From: Kribbella sp. ALI-6-A
GTDB lineage: Bacteria; Actinomycetota; Actinomycetes; Propionibacteriales; Kribbellaceae
Length of the DNA stretch: 64,000 nucleotides
NCBI RefSeq assembly: GCF_001984195.1
Contig: NZ_MTQN01000008.1
Location: 1 to 64,000 of the forward strand
Reading direction: 5' to 3'
Positions 1 to 7,521 of this stretch are shown piece by piece. The translations under genes and the position numbers were made by a program. Numbering within the stretch: position 1 is the first letter of the stretch; each line of letters starts with the position of its first letter. The notes under the pieces are model-generated. The model had not been told where the DNA came from and made no database searches. It saw only the letters and a program-made list of their open reading frames with translations.

Positions 1-81
1 AAGATCACCCAGATCTACGAGGGCACCAACCAGGTCCAGCGCATCGTGATGGCGCGGCAGCTGCTGAAGGGTCTCGGCTGA
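1..81 (+). CDS. Acyl-CoA dehydrogenase, C-terminal end (partial)
   Basis: Only the last 26 codons lie in the window. They read KITQIYEGTNQVQRIVMARQ followed by LLKGLG and a TGA stop. The ITQIYEGTNQ(V/I)QR block is the C-terminal signature of FAD-dependent acyl-CoA dehydrogenases, where the glutamate and surrounding residues contact the CoA ester and flavin. The rest of the gene lies before base 1. The same 81 bases recur at 5406-5486 without a gene in front. The family assignment is sound; the substrate chain length cannot be told. Confidence 0.85.
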   Translation, partial: KITQIYEGTNQVQRIVMARQLLKGLG

Positions 82-110
82 GGTCGAAGCCGCAGGGCAG
101 ACGACGTGGC

Positions 111-144
111 GGCTCTTCCCACCGCCTGGGCGGTGGGAAGAGCC
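111..144. terminator. Bidirectional hairpin terminator
   Basis: A perfect 16-bp inverted repeat (GGCTCTTCCCACCGCC and its complement) is separated by two bases. It lies between the convergent stops of the acyl-CoA dehydrogenase (81) and the metallopeptidase (164). Placement and perfect pairing support transcription termination from both sides. There is no long T tract, as is usual in high-GC actinomycetes. Confidence 0.8.
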
Positions 145-163
145 GTTCAGCGGTGCGGTCGGT

Positions 164-1366
164 TCACTCGGCGTCGGGCGCCACGATCGTCGGGAACGCC
201 TGGTCGAACGCGGTCAGGACCTCGCGGCTGGGCAGGACGTGACCCTGGTTGGGCGCGCTCTGGGCCAGCTGGTGACCCCAGCTCGACGCTTTCACCCGCT
301 GGTTCGGAGTGCCGTGGTGGCCGTCGGCCGTGAACGAGCAGTCACCCACGTTGAAGAAGATCTGCTCGAAGGCTTCCACCCGCTTGCGCTGCATGGCCAG
401 GCCGCGGGCGTGGGTCAGCGAGTAGCCGGCCAACGCGTCGGCCTGCAGTTCGGAGTGCCGGGTGGTGTCCGCGTCCGAGTCCTCGGTGATCACGCCGTGC
501 TCGAACTGCACGTGGTGGCCGAACTCGTGCGCCATGATCGCTTCCGGAGCGACGTCGCCGTACCCGATGGCGTGGTAGGCCTCGAGGATGCCGTCGCCCA
601 TCACCAGCTTGTCCGGGATGCCCTGCAGGGCCGGCGGGTCGCTCGGCAGGATCTCGGAGGCGTAGGCGTTGAAGGAGAACAGCGGGTGGTGGCCGTACTG
701 CCACTTCTCCTGGCTGAACAGCTGGACGATCAGGTCCGCGAGCGGAGCCGCCGCCTCGGGGGTGGGGAGGCCGAGGGCCCCGACGAGCGTCCGGGTCACC
801 TTCGCCTTGTCGACGACCGTGTTGCTGTGCATCGCCAGCAGTTGGATGTCGTCGGACCGGGTGTCCCAGAACCTCCGCAGATCCCGGAAGGTGTGGGTGA
901 CCGGGGTCTTGAACTCGTCGTTGCGCCCGAAGACCTGCGGGGTGTCCTCGGTCTCGAAGAGCAGGGTGTCGTACGTCGGGATCTTCAACCCGAAGAACAC
1001 GAGGATGAAGGCCTCGGTCGAGTCCATCTGCGGGAGGTGGGCCTGAACCCACGCGTCCTTGGGGGTCGGGCCGCACTGGTAGTCCGCGGGGTTGATGAGG
1101 CGCTCGACAAGCGCAGCGGTGGGTGCGGACTCCGGGAGGCCGAGTTGCCGGTCGAGCTCGGCCAGCCGCGCCTCGAAGTCTGCCGGCAGACCGTCGAGGA
1201 TGCGCTGGGCGATCGCCTCGGCCTGCTCAGGGCTGAGATCACCGACGGAGACCTGTGTCGTGGAGTTGGTCGGGGTACTGATCTGGGCCTGGGCCGGACT
1301 TGCCGCCAGGGTGCAGCCCAGGGCGAACGCGGCCAGGACCGCCGGCCACTTGACTAACCTCTTCAT
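164..1366 (-). CDS. Secreted neutral zinc metallopeptidase-like protein, copy 1
   Basis: This is a 400-residue protein with a signal peptide: basic MKRLVKW, a hydrophobic stretch, then SPAQAQ with likely cleavage near residue 28. The zinc motif HEFGHHVQ is at about residues 280-287, with a downstream HSELQADALAGY block (E306) as the probable third ligand. This arrangement resembles the putative neutral zinc metallopeptidase (YpfJ) family. The start is set by AAGGA upstream and by the identical start in copy 2 at 6771; a longer frame to 1441 exists but lacks a ribosome site. Compared with copy 2 it differs mainly in the N-terminal third (for example PKDAW versus PLDAW, STEAF versus SLEAI). The substrate is unknown. 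The gene is divergent from the Gabija genes. Confidence 0.8.
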   Translation of the reverse strand: MKRLVKWPAVLAAFALGCTLAASPAQAQISTPTNSTTQVSVGDLSPEQAEAIAQRILDGLPADFEARLAELDRQLGLPESAPTAALVERLINPADYQCGPTPKDAWVQAHLPQMDSTEAFILVFFGLKIPTYDTLLFETEDTPQVFGRNDEFKTPVTHTFRDLRRFWDTRSDDIQLLAMHSNTVVDKAKVTRTLVGALGLPTPEAAAPLADLIVQLFSQEKWQYGHHPLFSFNAYASEILPSDPPALQGIPDKLVMGDGILEAYHAIGYGDVAPEAIMAHEFGHHVQFEHGVITEDSDADTTRHSELQADALAGYSLTHARGLAMQRKRVEAFEQIFFNVGDCSFTADGHHGTPNQRVKASSWGHQLAQSAPNQGHVLPSREVLTAFDQAFPTIVAPDAE

Positions 1367-1467
1367 ACGCCATCCTTCCATGGGGGACTCGCCCAATGTC
1401 AGCCGGTCCCACGGCACGAGGCCAGATGTGGCGGATGGCAAGATCCGGCATGGCAGGATCCTGACGG

Positions 1468-1891
1468 CTAGATGAGCGGACCCGCATCCTGCTCGAGTGG
1501 TGGGCGGCGTTCACGGTGCTGGTCCACCGAATCTTCCCCGTCAGACGTGACGCGGCCGATCCGCTCGCTACGCTCGGCTACCGAAGCGTCACGCTCGCCG
1601 ACCCGCGGCTGTCAGCATCGACATCACGGCATTCGGGCCGACGGGCCCCACCTGGGACACCGAGCATCGCCGACTCGGCTGCGCAACACGGCGAGCGGGA
1701 TGCAACAGCGACAGGTGTGCTCGCGACCGCGGTCGCGAGCACAGTCGTAGCGGCTGCGCTGTCATACTGCTGAGCAGGCTCCGCGGCTTGAGTAGGAATC
1801 TGACTGGTGTCCTCGTACCTTGGAGTCCTCAGCGGGCAGCGGGCCGGTCAATTTGGACCACGACACTGCTTCCGATGCGAGGTTGCCCGTG
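1468..1891. other. Left edge and upstream region of the Gabija module
   Basis: No convincing gene is present. After about 1467 the sequence stops matching the region upstream of peptidase copy 2, so the foreign segment begins here. It contains the 28-bp palindrome at 1716-1743. It must hold the promoter for gajA, but I do not see a clear -35/-10 pair. A TTG codon at 1820 opens the gajA frame without a ribosome-binding site. Confidence 0.6.
1716..1743. promoter_or_regulatory. 28-bp perfect palindrome upstream of gajA
   Basis: The sequence around GTGCTCGCGACC is its own reverse complement over 28 bases, with no spacer. It lies about 150 bp before the gajA start and inside the inserted segment. 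It could be an operator for a dimeric regulator, or a strong hairpin terminator insulating the module from upstream transcription. Which of these is not decidable from sequence. Confidence 0.55.
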
Positions 1892-3655
1892 ATGCTCCGC
1901 CGGCTGAGGATCGAACACTTCCGCGGGATCGAATCAGCGGAATGGTCCATCAATCGGCGGCTGGTGGCGCTGGTCGGCGCTGGTGACAGCACCAAGACGA
2001 CGCTCCTTGATGCCATCGGACTGGTGCTCAACCCGAACTACAACCCGCAGTTCACGGATGCCGACTTCTACGGCCTCGACCTCACCAGGAACGTCGTCAT
2101 CGAAGCGACCGTTGCAGATTTGCCGGACAACCTCGTCAAGGAGAGCCAGCTCGGCAAGGATCGCTCCGGAATCATGCCGGACGGGACGCTAGTGCACGAC
2201 CCTATTGATGAAGCCGAGGAGTGCCTCGTCATCCGGCTCACCGTGACGCCTGAGCTCGACCCAACTTGGGAGGTCGTGCGACCCGATTCCGACGATGCCC
2301 GACCGATCACCGGAACCCAGCGGCGGCAGCTAGGCTACTTCCGTCTAGGGGAGCGGCCCGACTTGCACCTACGCTGGGCTCGCGGATCTGCGCTGTCAGG
2401 GCTGACCGACGGCAGCGACGGCGCATCTTCCGTGATTCTCGGCGCGCACCGCGAAGCCCGGTCTGCGGTGTTCGACGCGGACACTAACCCCCTGCACGCC
2501 GCTGCCGCGGCCGCCCAGAAATCGGCGGGCTATTTCGGCGCGGCTGCATTCGTCGAGCTCCGACCCGGTCTGGAGCCGGGTTCAGCGACGTCCTCACACG
2601 CCTTGATGCTCCACGACGGCCTTGTACCGCTGTCGAGCTTCGGACTCGGCACAAGGCGTCTCACCAGCCTGTCGATCCAGGATCTGGCGATGGACGGTGG
2701 CTCGATCATTGCCATGGATGAGGTCGAACACGGCCTGGAACCACACCGTCTGGCACAAACACTCCGCCGCCTCAAGAAGCGAACCGACGCCGGCGAGTTG
2801 CAAATCGTCATGACCACGCACTCGCCCATCACGGTGGAAACGCTGAGCGCGGTCGACCTGGTTGTCGTGCACACCAACGGTGCCGGGACAACAACGTGTC
2901 AGGCTGTACCCGAAGACCTCGACAATGTGCAGGGCACGTTCCGGAGCGCACCCAACGCGCTGCTGGGACGACGTGTGCTGGTTGGCGAAGGGGCGACCGA
3001 GGTCGGGTTTCTGCGTGGCCTGCTTCGCCACTGGGATACCGAGCGGCTGGCCGCCGACGAAACTCTTGCCGCCGCCATAGGCACCGTTCTGGTGAACGGC
3101 CGCGGAGGGACGCAGTCGACGCAGCGTGCCAAGAACTTCCAGCAGCTCGGTTATCCAACCTGCCTACTCGTGGACAACGACGATCGAGCCATCGACCAGT
3201 CGGTCGCTGAGTCCGAAGCCGTCGGGGTGGCTGTGCACCGCTGGACGCTCGGCAACGCACTCGAGGACGAGGTGATCCATACTCTGTCGGCTCAGGGGCT
3301 CCAGGCGGTCGTGACGCTAGCGGTGGATATCAGAGGCGAGCAGTCGATCCAAGCGACTGTCGGCGCGACTCTTGGCGGGAAGGCGTTGATCGGCGCAGAT
3401 GTCGCTGCATGGCAGACGCAGGCAGACGTCGATCTTGCAACGATGCGCACAGCCATCGCCGCGACCGCGACCAAGAAGGAGTGGTTCAAGCGCGAGGATC
3501 ACGGCGAGGAGTTGGCCGAGGTCGTGATCGCGCACTGGGGCGGTCTTGAGAACACACCTCTCCTGAAGGTGATCGGCGAGCTGCGCGCGTTCGCCTACCC
3601 GGCTACGCCAGAGCCGTCGACGCACTTGGACGCGGAGCTCAAGGGTGAGCAATGA
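1892..3655 (+). CDS. gajA: GajA-like OLD-family ATPase/TOPRIM endonuclease (Gabija)
   Basis: This is a 587-residue protein, close to the size of known GajA. The N-terminal ATPase begins LRIEHFRGIES and has a P-loop GAGDSTKTT (29-37, with T where G normally precedes K). An ABC-like FGLGTRR lies near 250, Walker B IIAMDEVEHG at 272-281 and the H-loop TTHSP near 308. A C-terminal TOPRIM domain follows, with VGEGATE (E366, E370), LLVDNDD (428-431) and LEDE (457-460) as metal-site residues. In Gabija, GajA is a nucleotide-sensing DNA nickase that complexes with GajB. I chose ATG 1892 because GAGG lies 9 bases upstream and it matches the family N-terminus; GTG 1889 or TTG 1820 are alternatives. It overlaps gajB by 11 bp. 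Base composition is more AT-rich than its neighbours, which suggests transfer. Confidence 0.88.
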   Translation: MLRRLRIEHFRGIESAEWSINRRLVALVGAGDSTKTTLLDAIGLVLNPNYNPQFTDADFYGLDLTRNVVIEATVADLPDNLVKESQLGKDRSGIMPDGTLVHDPIDEAEECLVIRLTVTPELDPTWEVVRPDSDDARPITGTQRRQLGYFRLGERPDLHLRWARGSALSGLTDGSDGASSVILGAHREARSAVFDADTNPLHAAAAAAQKSAGYFGAAAFVELRPGLEPGSATSSHALMLHDGLVPLSSFGLGTRRLTSLSIQDLAMDGGSIIAMDEVEHGLEPHRLAQTLRRLKKRTDAGELQIVMTTHSPITVETLSAVDLVVVHTNGAGTTTCQAVPEDLDNVQGTFRSAPNALLGRRVLVGEGATEVGFLRGLLRHWDTERLAADETLAAAIGTVLVNGRGGTQSTQRAKNFQQLGYPTCLLVDNDDRAIDQSVAESEAVGVAVHRWTLGNALEDEVIHTLSAQGLQAVVTLAVDIRGEQSIQATVGATLGGKALIGADVAAWQTQADVDLATMRTAIAATATKKEWFKREDHGEELAEVVIAHWGGLENTPLLKVIGELRAFAYPATPEPSTHLDAELKGEQ

Positions 3656-5102
3656 TCCGCCCCTCCAGGGCGCGGTGCAGACGCTGCTCAGCACGTTACC
3701 GGGCTCAGTCGCGCTACCGGCCGGCGCAGGAAAGACTGAGCTGATCGCGGCTGCCGTAGCCGAAGTCGCCGCGCAGGGCGGCACAAGCCTCGTGCTGACG
3801 CATACCCACGCTGGCGTGGATGCGCTCCGACGGCGGATGAAAAAGTTTGGTGTCGATCACACGCAAGTCGTCGTCCGCACCATCGACTCCTGGTCGTACA
3901 ACCTGATCGCTCACTTCCCGAGTCTCGCGGAGCTCGTTGTTCCCGCAGCTCCGGACTGGAGCAAGGTGGCCGAGTATCACCGTGCAGCTGCGCGCGCTGT
4001 GAGCACCAGGGCCGTGCGGCGGATGCTCGAAGTCAGCTACTCGAACCTATTCATCGACGAGTACCAGGACTGCCTGACCGACCAGCACACATTGGCGCTC
4101 GAGCTCGCCCAAGTGCTGCCCACGGCGGTGCTCGGTGATCCCCTCCAAGGCTTGTTCAACTTCGGCAAAAACCGTCCAGCCGATTGGAGCGCCGACGTCG
4201 TCGCGAACTTCCCGGCCGTCGACATCGATTACCGTCCGCGCCGTTGGGACCCCGATCACCAGGAACTTGGCGCTTGGCTCGTCGCCATTCGCGAGAACCT
4301 GCTGAACGGCCGGCCAATCGACCTCACCTCGGCGCCCGTCACCTGGGTGCCGCGGCGAGACGCTCGAACCTTCGTTAACACTTGCTACGCTGCCCTGGAT
4401 CTCGACGGGACCATTGCTGTGCTGGGGCAGTTTCGTCCGGACTGCGTCAACGCCGCAAGCAGCCTCGGTGGTTCGTACTCGGTCATGGAGGCGATTGACG
4501 AGAAGGTGTCGGTCACCCTGGCCACTAGAATCGACACCAAAGGCGGTGCCGAGGTGGCACAGGCGGTGGTTGAGTTTGCGATCGGCTCAACGGCTGGGCT
4601 TGCCACGCACATCCCAGCTGCGAAGCGGCGGCAACTCGGTGAGGGCAAGTCGTTCGTGACTCGACGCGAGGACTTGCGGCCCGCCTACGAGGCAGTCGTT
4701 CAGGTTCGCAGTGATCCGACTCCGGCCGCTGTGCGAATTGCGCTCGATCTTCTTGGCAGGCTGCCTGGCGTAACCATCCATTGCCGCGAGGCGTGGTTCG
4801 AAGTCATGCGATCCGTAGCCACCGCCATCTCCGATGAATGCACAGTGTCCGAGGCGCTGCAACGGACGCGAAATCACACCCGGGCCGCCGGGCGTTCACC
4901 AACCACCCGAGTGGTGTCACGGCCGCTTCTGGTCAAAGGACTGGAGTACGACCACGTCATTATTCTGAATCCCGTGAAGTACACCGCTCAGGAACTGTAT
5001 GTAGCACTCACGCGGGGATCGAAATCTGTGACCGTCATCAGTGACACGATCGTACTCCCGGCCGCGCATATGGCACTGCCCTCGGCCGCGGCACCTAGAT
5101 AA
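3645..5102 (+). CDS. gajB: GajB-like UvrD-family helicase (Gabija)
   Basis: This 485-residue superfamily 1 helicase is near the size of known GajB. Motif I ALPAGAGKTE is at 23-32, motif II LFIDEYQD at 135-142 and motif III GDPLQGLFNF near 164. Motif V VKGLEYDHVII is near 430 and motif VI YVALTRG near 452. The protein is shorter than UvrD/PcrA, as expected for the compact Gabija helicase. It starts at GTG 3645 inside the end of gajA, giving an 11-bp overlap and probable translational coupling. In characterised systems GajB binds the GajA tetramer and is activated by DNA ends. Partnership with the adjacent OLD nuclease makes Gabija the best call; an isolated UvrD-like helicase is less likely. 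Confidence 0.87.
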   Translation: MSNDPPLQGAVQTLLSTLPGSVALPAGAGKTELIAAAVAEVAAQGGTSLVLTHTHAGVDALRRRMKKFGVDHTQVVVRTIDSWSYNLIAHFPSLAELVVPAAPDWSKVAEYHRAAARAVSTRAVRRMLEVSYSNLFIDEYQDCLTDQHTLALELAQVLPTAVLGDPLQGLFNFGKNRPADWSADVVANFPAVDIDYRPRRWDPDHQELGAWLVAIRENLLNGRPIDLTSAPVTWVPRRDARTFVNTCYAALDLDGTIAVLGQFRPDCVNAASSLGGSYSVMEAIDEKVSVTLATRIDTKGGAEVAQAVVEFAIGSTAGLATHIPAAKRRQLGEGKSFVTRREDLRPAYEAVVQVRSDPTPAAVRIALDLLGRLPGVTIHCREAWFEVMRSVATAISDECTVSEALQRTRNHTRAAGRSPTTRVVSRPLLVKGLEYDHVIILNPVKYTAQELYVALTRGSKSVTVISDTIVLPAAHMALPSAAAPR

Positions 5103-5405
5103 TCTGCTCGACATCCGCGAAGAGGTGTAGCCGCGAATGGTCAGCCACGCCGTCGAACGTCTACAGAGCACGCCTAGCTCGTCAGCGACTACGGCACTGA
5201 CGACGTCCCTGATGCCCTATAGATTTCCAGCGGCGACGCAGCTCTTCGCCGACGCTTCCACCGTGCTGTCCTTCGTCGCCCCGCTCCGTATCTGCTCCGT
5301 CGAGCACTGACCAACGGCGGGGAAGTCCGGCAATCGATGACCGACATCTTCGCAGGTCACAGCCATTTTCGGGGTCTTCGCGCGTTGATCGAGTCGGCGC
5401 GGCCA
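5103..5405. other. Gene-free right flank of the Gabija module
   Basis: This stretch of about 300 bp lies between gajB and the right repeat copy. It has stops in all frames at short intervals, and its composition resembles the Gabija genes rather than the chromosome. I recognise no integrase, transposase or attachment-site remnant. It ends at 5405, directly against the truncated acyl-CoA dehydrogenase tail. Confidence 0.5.
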
Positions 5406-5486
5406 AAGATCACCCAGATCTACGAGGGCACCAACCAGGTCCAGCGCATCGTGATGGCGCGGCAGCTGCTGAAGGGTCTCGGCTGA
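5406..5486 (+). pseudogene. Duplicated acyl-CoA dehydrogenase 3' end (fragment)
   Basis: The 81 bases equal positions 1-81, encoding the KITQIYEGTNQ tail plus stop. Reading upstream in frame gives ARP and then unrelated sequence; no acyl-CoA dehydrogenase codons precede it. It is a remnant created when the Gabija segment was inserted. Confidence 0.85.
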
Positions 5487-5515
5487 GGTCGAAGCCGCAG
5501 GGCAGACGACGTGGC

Positions 5516-5549
5516 GGCTCTTCCCACCGCCTGGGCGGTGGGAAGAGCC
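5516..5549. terminator. Hairpin terminator, second copy
   Basis: This is an exact duplicate of the 16-bp-stem hairpin at 111-144. It lies downstream of peptidase copy 2 on the minus strand. No functional gene faces it from the left. Confidence 0.75.
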
Positions 5550-5568
5550 GTTCAGCGGTGCGGTCGGT

Positions 5569-6771
5569 TCACTCGGCGTCGGGCGCCACGATCGTCGGGA
5601 ACGCCTGGTCGAACGCGGTCAGGACCTCGCGGCTGGGCAGGACGTGACCCTGGTTGGGCGCGCTCTGGGCCAGCTGGTGACCCCAGCTCGACGCTTTCAC
5701 CCGCTGGTTCGGAGTGCCGTGGTGGCCGTCGGCCGTGAACGAGCAGTCACCCACGTTGAAGAAGATCTGCTCGAAGGCTTCCACCCGCTTGCGCTGCATG
5801 GCCAGGCCGCGGGCGTGGGTCAGCGAGTAGCCGGCCAACGCGTCGGCCTGCAGTTCGGAGTGCCGGGTGATTTCCGCGTCCGAGTCCTCGGTGATCACGC
5901 CGTGCTCGAACTGCACGTGGTGGCCGAACTCGTGCGCCATGATCGCTTCCGGAGCGACGTCGCCGTACCCGATGGCGTGGTAGGCCTCGAGGATGCCGTC
6001 GCCCATCACCAGCTTGTCCGGGATGCCCTGCAGAGCCGGCGGGTCGCTCGGCAGGATCTCGGAGGCGTAGGCGTTGAAGGAGAACAGCGGGTGGTGGCCG
6101 TACTGCCACTTCTCCTGGCTGAACAGCTGGACGATCAGGTCCGCGAGCGGAGCCGCCGCCTCGGGGGTGGGGAGGCCGAGGGCCCCGACGAGCGTCCGGG
6201 TCACCTTCGCCTTGTCGACGACCGCGTTGCTGTGCATCGCCAGCAGTTGGATGTCGTCGGACCGGGTGTCCCAGAACCTCCGCAGATCCCGGAAGGTGTG
6301 GGTGACCGGGGTCTTGAACTCGTCGTTGCGCCCGAAGACCTGCGGGGTGTCCTCGGTCTCGAAGAGCAGGGTGTCGTACGTCGGGATCTTCAACCCGAAG
6401 AACACGAGGATGATGGCTTCGAGCGAGTCCATCTGCGGGAGGTGGGCCTGAACCCACGCGTCCAAGGGGGTCGGGCCGCACTGGTAGTCCGCGGGATTGA
6501 TGAGGCGCTCGACAGTCGCAGCGGCCGGCGCGGACTCCGGGAGGCCGAGCTGCCGGTCGAGCTCGGCCAGCCGCGCCTCGAAGTCTGCCGGCAGCCCGTC
6601 GAGGATGCGCTGGGCGATCGCCTCGGCCTGCTCAGGGCTGAGATCACCGACGGAGACCTGTGTCGTGGAGTTGGCCGGGGTACTGGTCTGGGCCTGCGCC
6701 GGACTTGCCGCCAGGGTGCCGCCCAGGGCGAACGCGGCCAGGATCGCCGGCCACTTGACTAACCTCTTCAT
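5569..6771 (-). CDS. Secreted neutral zinc metallopeptidase-like protein, copy 2
   Basis: This is a 400-residue near-twin of 164-1366. The signal peptide ends SPAQAQ near residue 28. HEFGHHVQ is at 280-287 and HSELQAD at 304-310, with all presumed zinc ligands kept. Differences from copy 1 cluster before residue 125. One near the active site is EDSDAEITRH here against EDSDADTTRH in copy 1. Both copies appear intact, so neither is an obvious pseudogene. This copy sits next to the chromosomal gene at 6949 and is likely the original locus. Cell-surface or extracellular proteolysis is inferred from the export signal and the family. Confidence 0.8.
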   Translation of the reverse strand: MKRLVKWPAILAAFALGGTLAASPAQAQTSTPANSTTQVSVGDLSPEQAEAIAQRILDGLPADFEARLAELDRQLGLPESAPAAATVERLINPADYQCGPTPLDAWVQAHLPQMDSLEAIILVFFGLKIPTYDTLLFETEDTPQVFGRNDEFKTPVTHTFRDLRRFWDTRSDDIQLLAMHSNAVVDKAKVTRTLVGALGLPTPEAAAPLADLIVQLFSQEKWQYGHHPLFSFNAYASEILPSDPPALQGIPDKLVMGDGILEAYHAIGYGDVAPEAIMAHEFGHHVQFEHGVITEDSDAEITRHSELQADALAGYSLTHARGLAMQRKRVEAFEQIFFNVGDCSFTADGHHGTPNQRVKASSWGHQLAQSAPNQGHVLPSREVLTAFDQAFPTIVAPDAE

Positions 6772-6948
6772 ACGACATCCTTCCGGGGAACGCCGGTCGC
6801 GGGGATCCGGCCGGTGTGGGGGACTCGGCCAATGTCAGCCGGTCCCACGGCACTGACGCCAGACGGGACGGATGGCGAAATCCGGCATGACAGGATTCCG
6901 ACGTCCGCCCGACCGATTCCTTTGCGGGCCGGGCGGGGTCTACAGGGC

Positions 6949-7521
6949 ATGACCGACAACCACAGTCGCCGACTGACCCAGTCCGTGCTCGTCTCGCTGA
7001 ACGGGGTGATCAGCTCGCCGGCGGCCTGGGCCGGGCCGTATTTCGGGCCGGGCAGCGCCGCCCAGTCGCTGGCCGCGCTGCAGCGTAGTGACGGGCTGCT
7101 GATGGGGCGTACGACGTACGAGATCTTCTCGCGGCAGTGGCCGGCGGCGAGTGGACCGTACGCCGATCACCTCAACCGGATGCCGAAGTACGTGTTCTCG
7201 TCGACGCTGCGCCGGGCGGACTGGGAGAACACCACCGTCGTGCCCGGCGACGTCCCCGAAGAGGTGCACGCCCTCAAGGAAGCCGACGGCAACGATCTCG
7301 TGGTCTACGGGCACGGTCGGTTCGGGCAGACGCTGGTGGACGCGGGGCTGGTCGACGAGCTGTCGCTGACGATCGTGCCGGTCTTCGTGCCGACCGGTAC
7401 GCCGCTGTTCCGCGATGGCGGGCAGAATCACCGGTGGGAGCTCGTCCAGGCCGGACCAGGTCACGATCCGGGGCTGGTCGATCTCACCTACCGGCCCGCG
7501 GCGAGGGAGGTGCAGGGATGA
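6949..7521 (+). CDS. Dihydrofolate reductase family protein (RibD C-terminal domain)
   Basis: This 190-residue protein has the RibD C-terminal/DHFR-like fold pattern. It begins LTQSVLVSLNGVI, then has GLLMGRTTYEIF (NADPH-binding region), KYVFSSTL and VYGHGRFGQTL, followed by LVDELSLTIVPVFVPTGTPLF. Such stand-alone actinobacterial proteins are NADPH-dependent reductases of unknown substrate; few are true folate reductases. I chose ATG 6949 because it starts the conserved domain; an upstream in-frame start at 6814 would add residues unlike the family. Its stop overlaps the next gene by 4 bp (ATGA), so it is cotranscribed with the sigma factor. Confidence 0.8.
   Translation: MTDNHSRRLTQSVLVSLNGVISSPAAWAGPYFGPGSAAQSLAALQRSDGLLMGRTTYEIFSRQWPAASGPYADHLNRMPKYVFSSTLRRADWENTTVVPGDVPEEVHALKEADGNDLVVYGHGRFGQTLVDAGLVDELSLTIVPVFVPTGTPLFRDGGQNHRWELVQAGPGHDPGLVDLTYRPAAREVQG

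Larger units (their letters stand above)
1..1467. repeat. Left copy of a ~1.4 kb direct repeat
   Basis: Bases 1-1366 match 5406-6771 at a constant offset of 5405 without gaps. By eye I count about 23 mismatches. About 4 fall in the first 1000 bases and the rest in 1001-1366. Homology continues to about 1467 in the peptidase promoter region, where the right copy carries roughly 39 extra bases. The repeat may extend left of the window, because base 1 coincides with the first matching base. Confidence 0.9.
5406..6906. repeat. Right copy of the ~1.4 kb direct repeat
   Basis: This segment repeats 1-1467: 26 dehydrogenase codons, the hairpin, a complete metallopeptidase gene and part of its upstream region. 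Compared with the left copy it carries about 39 additional bases around 6785-6823 upstream of the peptidase. The copy is followed by 6949 onward, which looks like ordinary chromosome, so this is probably the resident 5' end of the peptidase locus. Confidence 0.9.

Noticed and set aside
1310..1366. Lipobox in metallopeptidase copy 1 (FALGC)
   Set aside because: The -3 position is Ala rather than Leu/Val/Ile, and copy 2 has Gly in place of the Cys. A signal peptidase I site at SPAQAQ fits both.
5103..5405. Integrase, transposase or att remnant beside the Gabija genes
   Set aside because: No catalytic motif, no terminal inverted repeat and no short direct repeat other than the 1.4 kb duplication could be found.
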